From positions 1-11,928 of the forward strand of contig DAHVOF010000024.1 of the NCBI GenBank assembly GCA_027318945.1: a stretch of 11,928 bases of DNA, read 5' to 3'. The notes under the pieces are model-generated. The model was not told the DNA's origin. It did not search any database and saw nothing but the letters and a program-made list of their open reading frames with translations. The stretch comes from Actinomycetota bacterium (lineage in GTDB: Bacteria > Actinomycetota > Acidimicrobiia > Acidimicrobiales > Acidimicrobiaceae). Each line of letters begins with the position of its first letter. Within the stretch, counting starts at the first letter, position 1. A program made the position numbers and the translations under genes. Of this stretch, positions 7,430-11,928 are shown one piece after another.

Positions 7430-7525
7430 TGGCGGAGGTGGACGGGAATCGAACCCGCCGAACGGGGTTCGCCCGTCCCGGCCGCTTTGAAGGCGGGGGA
7501 GCCCACCAGGTGCTCATACACCTCC
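7430..7525 (-). tRNA. selC: Selenocysteine tRNA, anticodon UCA
   Basis: Read on the minus strand, this 96-nt gene has every hallmark of bacterial tRNA-Sec. The anticodon loop CTTCAAA places UCA at 34-36, which reads UGA. The T loop is TTCGATT. There is a long D arm with CTGGT in the loop and a very long variable arm (about 9 bp with one bulge, loop CGAAC). The discriminator is G73 and CCA is encoded. SelA charges this tRNA to Sec using selenophosphate, and SelB delivers it to in-frame UGA codons; neither gene is in the window. The acceptor pairs as GGAGGTG/CACCTCC (7 bp). The eighth position would be a U-C mismatch, while the T stem can extend to 6 bp (GGCGGG/CCCGTC), so it reads as 7+6 rather than 8+5. 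The anticodon stem has a C-C mismatch at its base. The call itself is firm. Confidence 0.95.
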
Positions 7526-7635
7526 GTTGGTGTTTCTAACTTAGTGATGTTCGGCAGGAAACCATTCAACTGGGAACTGAAAAAGTTGGAAGTTGATATG
7601 GCGAATCTCTGATTAAGCCGCTACCCTTTTGGGGT

Positions 7636-7713
7636 ATGAAAAAACTCTTGCTTCTTTTAGTCATCGTGGCCCTTGGCGCAGTAGCCGCCAAGAAGATCAA
7701 GGCCACTGTATAA
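7636..7713 (+). CDS. Small 25-aa hydrophobic peptide
   Basis: The product starts MKKLLLLLVIVALGAV and ends in the basic tail AAKKIKATV. It is one short membrane helix (residues about 4-18) with lysines at both ends. The layout resembles the start of small actinobacterial membrane proteins such as the DLW-39 family, but it lacks the later DLW part, so that link is tentative. GGGG lies just before the ATG, too close for an ideal ribosome site. The gene is divergent from tRNA-Sec, with 110 nt between their 5' ends, and is followed about 80 nt later by a likely terminator, which supports a short independent transcript. An overlapping 66-aa frame (7629-7829) is the alternative reading but resembles nothing known to me. 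Confidence 0.5.
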   Translation: MKKLLLLLVIVALGAVAAKKIKATV

Positions 7714-7792
7714 CTTCTGAAATCTACCGCCGCTCTAAGGAGTTGCTCTGCGCCGGCTGCATGGGCGCATTCGGTGGCGTGGTTAACTTGCG

Positions 7793-7827
7793 CCGCCAGG
7801 GTTTACTTTATGGCTGGCGGATCTTTT
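7793..7827 (+). terminator. Likely intrinsic terminator of the small-peptide transcript
   Basis: CCGCCAG (7793-7799) and CTGGCGG (7814-7820) form a perfect 7-bp GC-rich stem with a 14-nt loop, followed at once by ATCTTTT on the plus strand. The minus strand has no U-run after the hairpin, so it serves plus-strand transcription from the 25-aa gene and protects the convergent HAD-helicase operon from read-through. Confidence 0.55.
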
Positions 7828-7890
7828 AATTGTGCGTTAACATTGCCGCATTGGCATGACTTCAAGGTGATTTCGCGCCTTGGACTCCTG

Positions 7891-8769
7891 TTAGCTGGAG
7901 GCAGATCGGCCTTGGCGCTGTTTTTTCAATGCCACGCCGGTTGCCGTGGCTAGGCTTGCGACGGCGATGGCTGCGGCGCCAGCTGCAAGAGTCTGAGTCT
8001 TTGTACCTTTGCGATCGGCACTTTTCACGTGCACCGGCTTCGTGAACGTTAGAATGTCCCAGCCGTTCTCTTTTGCTCTTTTAGTCAGAACCCGATCTGG
8101 ATTAACCGCTACTGGGTGTCCCACGGCCTCGAGCATTGGAATGTCCGTATAGGAGTCTGAGTAAGCGTAGCTGTTCTCTAGGGACAGCCCTTTTTCCTTC
8201 GCGATCTCTTTCATTGCATCGACCTTGTATGGGCCGTACGCATAGAACTCCATCTCTCCTGTGTATTTCCCGTCAGGATCAATTCTCGACTTGGATCCGA
8301 TGACTCCGTCTACGTTCAAGAAGTCGCCTAGCGGTGCGAGTATTTCAATCGGAGAAGCGGATACGAGATAAATGGTTCGGCCTTGCTTGCGGTGATATTC
8401 CATGAGATCAAGAGCTTCTTGGTAAATAAGCGGCTCGACGATCTCGGAAAGGGTTTTGGTCACGATCTGCGTCACACGGTTTTGATCCCAGCCTTTTGTG
8501 AGGTCTAGTACCGTCTCTCGGAGTCTGGCCAGCTTCTGATCGTTAGCCCCGCGGTGGCGGTAGACAAGCTGTGCGTACGCGCTTCGAATGGCAGTTCTGC
8601 GAGAGATCAGGCCTTCCTTGTAGAAAGGCGGACCAAACGCCAACATTGAAGCTTTCGCGATTACAGTTTTGTCGAGATCGAAGAAAGCAGCCTCCATACT
8701 TTCATCATAAGCTTTCTCGGTAATCTGTGACTTAATTGAAGCTGAACTATTGCTGAATGTGATATCCAC
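7891..8769 (-). CDS. HAD-IB family hydrolase with C-terminal membrane anchor
   Basis: This is a SerB-like HAD subfamily IB phosphatase-type enzyme of 292 aa. Motif I is FFDLDKTVI (nucleophile D31, acid D33), motif II is LVSAS (S137), motif III is K182, and motif IV is YSDSYTDIPML (D205, D209). The helical cap lies at about 45-130. All catalytic residues are present; the substrate is unknown. Residues about 260-282 (LAAGAAAIAVASLATATGVAL) form a hydrophobic helix followed by a basic tail KKQRQGR, so the enzyme is probably tail-anchored with its active site in the cytosol. The GTG at 8769 overlaps the helicase stop (TAGTG), suggesting coupling. An ATG at 8697 (residue 25), just before the conserved core, is a serious alternative start, and neither site has a strong ribosome binding sequence. 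It is the last gene of the minus-strand operon. Confidence 0.88.
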   Translation of the reverse strand: MDITFSNSSASIKSQITEKAYDESMEAAFFDLDKTVIAKASMLAFGPPFYKEGLISRRTAIRSAYAQLVYRHRGANDQKLARLRETVLDLTKGWDQNRVTQIVTKTLSEIVEPLIYQEALDLMEYHRKQGRTIYLVSASPIEILAPLGDFLNVDGVIGSKSRIDPDGKYTGEMEFYAYGPYKVDAMKEIAKEKGLSLENSYAYSDSYTDIPMLEAVGHPVAVNPDRVLTKRAKENGWDILTFTKPVHVKSADRKGTKTQTLAAGAAAIAVASLATATGVALKKQRQGRSASS

Positions 8770-11081
8770 TATATGTCAAGCCGTTCCAACGTTGCATTCA
8801 GTAAAGCTATAGCAGAGGCTTTACTTAGGGGAGTATTGAGGTTCCCGCACTTGGGGCTTTGAATGCACGAAGGGCATCCATGGTCGCAGCCGCAAGAATC
8901 TATGAGTGCTATCGTCTGGCCAATCAGTTGAGATGCGATTTCGTGGGCAAGTTCAGCTATGCCTACGCCTCCGGGATAGCCATCATAGATCGTAATAGTG
9001 GCAACTGGTTTGCCAGCTAACTCACGCAGGAACGGGTTGGGATAGAGCAGCTTCGATACTCCGCCGATATCCGATCGGTCACATATCGCGAATATCGGCA
9101 GCATGGATATCATCGCGTGCTCTGCCGCATGGAGAGCTCCGGGAAGCTCAAATATTGGGATGGCCTCCAGGGCGTCGGCCATATATTCAAGCCAAAGCGC
9201 GTGAGTGTCGAGTATGGTGGGAGCCATGTCGAGCGAGTAGACAGATAAGATTTCGCCCGACGGCGATTGCAGCTGATAGCCGGTAACCGACTGGGTTATT
9301 CTGCTTGGCCCCAAACTCAGGGTCACCCCATTTTTCGAATATGTTTGTATCGGTTCCCCGTTCTCGTATGACGTATCGAAGGTGGTCCTCGTCTGCTCTC
9401 TGCCCCCAAATGGCTCCACTATTGCAAGATCCTTATCCAGGTCGAGCGAGAGGACTTTGAAACTTTGCCCAAGGTGAAGGTAGATTGCTCCCTCATGAAG
9501 GGTGGCTGGAGCCCTGTCGTATTCGATCGTGCCCAGCAGTTCGCCGTCTTCAGCAGATATCATCACCTGCCTGGAGCCGGAGGAGCGCATAGATATGCTC
9601 CGATGTGGCGGATTTTGAATATTGGTAGCGTAAACCCCACTTCGGAAGGTAATTTGGCCTTCTGCTTGGAGTTCGTTGATCACTTTTTTGACTGCATCCG
9701 AGCTCCCGGGGGATGGACCGGCGAATTGTGCGAGTTCGCTGGGCAGAAGAGGACTTTCGAAACTTGCCGCTCGAAGGTGTTCCTTCAAAATGTGTTGGTT
9801 GGACGGATTGATGATTGCGCGTTCGAACCCTCTCGAGATGATCGAGTCCGGATTGGCACCGATCCACTGGTCCAGGGCATCGGGACAGCAGACGAGGATG
9901 GCGGCGCTGTGATTTCCGCTGCGGCCGACCCGGCCGATCTGTTGTCTGAAGGATGAGAAAGTCCCAGGGAAGCCCGCAATTACGGCAGCATCGAGATGGC
10001 CTAAATCCAACCCGAGCTCCATCGCCGAAGTTGATACCAAAAGTCTGGTTTTGCCCTCGGCAACCAGCTGTTCAATACTCCTGCGTTGTCCGGGAAGGTA
10101 GCCGCCTCTGTATGAAAGGACATCGAACTCATCAACGCTGGCGAGCAACTCTCGCGCTTCGTTGGCAATGACTTCGCTGAGGCGGCGGGATCGCACAAAG
10201 GTGATGACCTTGTGCTGTTTTGCGGCAAGGTGGGAAGATATAATGGCTGCCGCCCTGGAATAAGAAGAACGCGTTCCTGTATCCGCATCCAGTAGCGCAG
10301 GCATCCAAACGGCCACTGTTTTAGCAGCTTGAGGTGAAAAGTCTTCTTCGATGACGACAACTGCTTGATTGATCAGGGTCGAGCAGATTTGCGCTGCATT
10401 TGCGATGGTGCCGGAGGTAAACACGAACTGAGGATCCGCGCCGTAAATACGCGCTATTCGTACGAGGCGTCGCATAAGGTTGGCAACATGCGATCCAAAG
10501 ATTCCCCTATAAACGTGGGCCTCGTCGATTACAACGAAGTCCAGTCCCGAGAGGAGGGCATGGTACTGTCCGTGATTGGCAAGTATTGCAGAATTGACCA
10601 TCTCAGGATTGGTCAGCCAGACGTCGGCGTATCTTTTCGTGTTGAGCCTCTGTTCGGAGCTGCTGTCACCATCGAATGTGCTAACCAAGACGCCGGGAAG
10701 CCTCAATTTGGACCAGCTTTTGATCTGGTCCTGCGCCAATGCCTTGGTCGGATGAATCACCAGGGCCTTGGGGCGCTGGCTCCGTTTCTTTGAGGAAAGG
10801 ATAGCTTTTGCCACCGGTAGTTGGTAGCAGAGAGACTTGCCTGACGAAGTGGAGGTGGCAATCGCTACGTTAGAGCCCTGGTCAATAAGATCGAGCGCGT
10901 TGATCTGATGCTTGTACAGTCCTTTCGGAAAGATGCTCTTCGTAACCTCTCTGTAGAAGCTGTCGCGGGGGATTTGAAAAACTCCATTTCGCTCAGGAAT
11001 TTCCCTGATGAACGCGAGTTCGCCGTTTCCATCGAGCACCGGCGAATCCGCCAGATGTCTCAGCTCCTCGGTAAAGTCCAC
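8769..11081 (-). CDS. DEAH-box DNA helicase, MrfA/YprA type with DUF1998
   Basis: The 770-aa product is a superfamily 2 helicase of the MrfA (YprA)/Hrq1 group. In Bacillus, MrfA acts in repair of mitomycin-C type DNA damage; that role is inferred here from family. Motifs in order: Walker A TSTSSGKS (76-83), Ia HPTKALAQDQ (110-119), II DEAH (186-189), III TSGT (222-225), V STSAMELGLDLG (350-361) and VI QIGRVGRSG (381-389). The C-terminal part (about 600-770) carries the family's CD-DIGG stretch near 667-674 and a cysteine cluster C730, C732, C736, C739, C745 expected to bind zinc. Length is typical for the family and nothing is missing. The GTG at 11081 has AGGA about 8 nt upstream, overlapping the stop of the trkA-like gene 9 nt away. 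Its stop overlaps the HAD start. Confidence 0.93.
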   Translation of the reverse strand: MDFTEELRHLADSPVLDGNGELAFIREIPERNGVFQIPRDSFYREVTKSIFPKGLYKHQINALDLIDQGSNVAIATSTSSGKSLCYQLPVAKAILSSKKRSQRPKALVIHPTKALAQDQIKSWSKLRLPGVLVSTFDGDSSSEQRLNTKRYADVWLTNPEMVNSAILANHGQYHALLSGLDFVVIDEAHVYRGIFGSHVANLMRRLVRIARIYGADPQFVFTSGTIANAAQICSTLINQAVVVIEEDFSPQAAKTVAVWMPALLDADTGTRSSYSRAAAIISSHLAAKQHKVITFVRSRRLSEVIANEARELLASVDEFDVLSYRGGYLPGQRRSIEQLVAEGKTRLLVSTSAMELGLDLGHLDAAVIAGFPGTFSSFRQQIGRVGRSGNHSAAILVCCPDALDQWIGANPDSIISRGFERAIINPSNQHILKEHLRAASFESPLLPSELAQFAGPSPGSSDAVKKVINELQAEGQITFRSGVYATNIQNPPHRSISMRSSGSRQVMISAEDGELLGTIEYDRAPATLHEGAIYLHLGQSFKVLSLDLDKDLAIVEPFGGREQTRTTFDTSYENGEPIQTYSKNGVTLSLGPSRITQSVTGYQLQSPSGEILSVYSLDMAPTILDTHALWLEYMADALEAIPIFELPGALHAAEHAMISMLPIFAICDRSDIGGVSKLLYPNPFLRELAGKPVATITIYDGYPGGVGIAELAHEIASQLIGQTIALIDSCGCDHGCPSCIQSPKCGNLNTPLSKASAIALLNATLERLDI

Positions 11082-11090
11082 CTGAAGTTC

Positions 11091-11756
11091 CTAGCTTCCT
11101 CCCACAAGAAGGTGCTTTACCTGCTCCTCGGTGTCGGCTGTCACAAGAGCGAGAACCTCGTCTCCGATTCTTAGGATCGTGTCTCCGCGCGGGACTACGA
11201 GGTTATCGGACCTAACGACCGCTACTATGGTTGCACCCTTCGGTATCCCAATGTGGGCGATCTCGCGGTCCACGGCCGGCGAATCTTCGGCCAGGGTCAC
11301 TTCGACCAACCTAGCACCCGATTGTTCGAACGACAGCAGCCGCACCAGGGTGCCAACGCTCACTGCTTCCTCAACCAGCGATGACAAAAGATGGGGCGTC
11401 GAGACGGCCACGTCCACGCCCCAGCTTTTGTTGAAAAGCCAGTGATTTTTCGGGTGGTTCACCCGCGCCACCACCCGCGGCACCATGAACTCTTGCTTAG
11501 CTAAGAGCGACACGACCAAATTGTCTTCGTCGTCACCGGTTGCGGCCACCATGACGTCAGCATCAGCAACTCCTGCTTTGTGTAGGGACGAGACCTCACA
11601 GGCGTCGGCGACCACCCAAGTGCAGTTGATCTGCTTGCTCAATTTGGCAACGAGCTGGTCATCCTGCTCGAGCACGAGAACTTCGTGGCCAGCATTGTGG
11701 AGGTCCTCCGCTATGAATGAACCCACGTTGCCCGCACCTGCAATGACTACTTTCAT
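11091..11756 (-). CDS. TrkA/RCK potassium-uptake regulatory protein
   Basis: This 221-aa cytosolic nucleotide-binding subunit is of the kind that gates Trk/Ktr potassium transporters. RCK_N (about 1-120) is a Rossmann fold with GAGNVG (7-12) and the acidic E30 at the end of strand 2, which favours NAD(H) binding. RCK_C (about 138-215) contains GATIVAVVR, VVPRGDTIL and IGDEVLALV. It is a single-copy RCK protein, half the size of the duplicated E. coli TrkA and like Ktr-type subunits. The ATG at 11756 overlaps the stop of an upstream RCK gene by ATGA, so two regulators sit in tandem. A GGCGG lies 5 nt upstream of the ATG, at the foot of a hairpin. The membrane subunit is not in the window. Confidence 0.93.
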   Translation of the reverse strand: MKVVIAGAGNVGSFIAEDLHNAGHEVLVLEQDDQLVAKLSKQINCTWVVADACEVSSLHKAGVADADVMVAATGDDEDNLVVSLLAKQEFMVPRVVARVNHPKNHWLFNKSWGVDVAVSTPHLLSSLVEEAVSVGTLVRLLSFEQSGARLVEVTLAEDSPAVDREIAHIGIPKGATIVAVVRSDNLVVPRGDTILRIGDEVLALVTADTEEQVKHLLVGGS

Positions 11757-11928
11757 TTTGCCGCCTTGTGCGAGAGTTTCGCGTCAAACTCTCCAAGAGT
11801 GGAGCGCTCTACGAGGATATGAAGTACGTCGCCCTCTTGCCCAACCAGATCCGGCGTTGAAAAGCGGGCGACATTTGCCCTGGTAACCATGACCACCCTA
11901 GCTTGCTTGTTGTTCAGAGACTCGATCT
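11753..11928 (-). CDS. TrkA-like RCK protein, C-terminal end (partial)
   Basis: The 5' part lies beyond the window. The visible frame encodes 57 residues before a TGA at 11753-11755. The sequence RVVMVTRANVARFSTPDLV followed by GDVLHILV is the closing beta-rich part of an RCK_C/TrkA_C domain, and residues to the end form a short tail LGEFDAKLSHKAAK. Its stop overlaps the next trkA-like start (ATGA), so the two are one transcription and translation unit and probably work together on one potassium transporter. Too short to name further. Confidence 0.8.
   Translation of the reverse strand, partial: IESLNNKQARVVMVTRANVARFSTPDLVGQEGDVLHILVERSTLGEFDAKLSHKAAK
11765..11797 (-). promoter_or_regulatory. 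Strong hairpin at the end of the upstream trkA-like gene
   Basis: GAGAGTTT (11772-11779) and AAACTCTC (11786-11793) form a perfect 8-bp stem with a 6-nt loop. Outside it CTTG (11765-11768) pairs with CAAG (11794-11797), with a 3-nt bulge on one side. In the mRNA the structure ends 8 nt before the ATG of the next trkA-like gene, and its last bases border the GGCGG ribosome site. It may set the ratio of the two proteins or mark an mRNA processing site. Confidence 0.45.

Noticed and set aside
7373..7612. Plus-strand open frame of 79 codons
   Set aside because: It runs through the tRNA-Sec gene in antisense; the TGIEPA-like peptide is the usual artefact of translating across a tRNA T arm.
7629..7829. 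Plus-strand open frame of 66 codons with a CAGC stretch
   Set aside because: It overlaps the 25-aa peptide gene and runs through the terminator stem, and its protein shows no coherent pattern. I kept the 25-aa frame as more protein-like, with moderate confidence.
9465..9956. Plus-strand open frame of 163 codons
   Set aside because: It is antisense to the conserved core of the helicase, whose motifs are all intact.
11091..11928. Single frameshifted two-domain TrkA
   Set aside because: The ATGA overlap, a proper RCK_C end on the first protein and a full Rossmann start on the second show two separate genes.

Overview
The window looks like a piece of chromosome from an actinobacterium, most likely of the Acidimicrobiia type. 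That is an inference from three things: the wording of the short primary-type sigma factor, a membrane-anchored HAD-IB hydrolase of an actinobacterial kind, and frequent GTG starts with tight stop/start overlaps. Base composition is moderate and even. I see no prophage, integron, CRISPR array or large island. The only mobile-element trace is a short ISL3-type transposase fragment.

Positions 1-5545 run on the plus strand. A leader of about 150 nt with a candidate promoter and small hairpins precedes a soluble three-PAS GGDEF-EAL cyclic-di-GMP enzyme (248-2755). A three-gene overlapping unit follows: an unknown 91-aa protein, glutamine-dependent NAD+ synthetase (nadE), and an unknown 194-aa protein. 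Both junctions use the same TGATG stop/start overlap. After a 181-nt gap with a hairpin just before the ribosome binding site comes a 312-aa sigma-70 factor (5727-6665).

Positions 6667-7890 form a low-density junction. It holds a hairpin between two convergent genes, the truncated ISL3-type transposase fragment (minus strand), a selenocysteine tRNA gene (selC, minus strand, anticodon UCA, CCA encoded), and a 25-codon hydrophobic peptide gene on the plus strand that ends in a likely intrinsic terminator. The 7151-7429 gap shows only two 10-bp palindromes and a weak hairpin.

Positions 7891-11928 form a tightly packed minus-strand operon. In order of transcription it contains the end of one TrkA/RCK protein, a complete TrkA/RCK protein (ATGA overlap), an MrfA/YprA-type DEAH helicase with a C-terminal cysteine cluster (9-nt gap), and a HAD-IB hydrolase with a C-terminal membrane anchor (TAGTG overlap). 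It therefore mixes potassium-transport control with DNA repair and an unassigned phosphatase-like enzyme.

The most notable items are the selenocysteine tRNA, which pairs better as a 7+6 than the usual bacterial 8+5 acceptor/T arm; the two unknown proteins coupled to nadE; and a strong hairpin at the TrkA-TrkA junction. No selenoprotein or other Sec-pathway gene is visible here. Most of the window is ordinary core genome, and I did not find a clear new multi-gene system.
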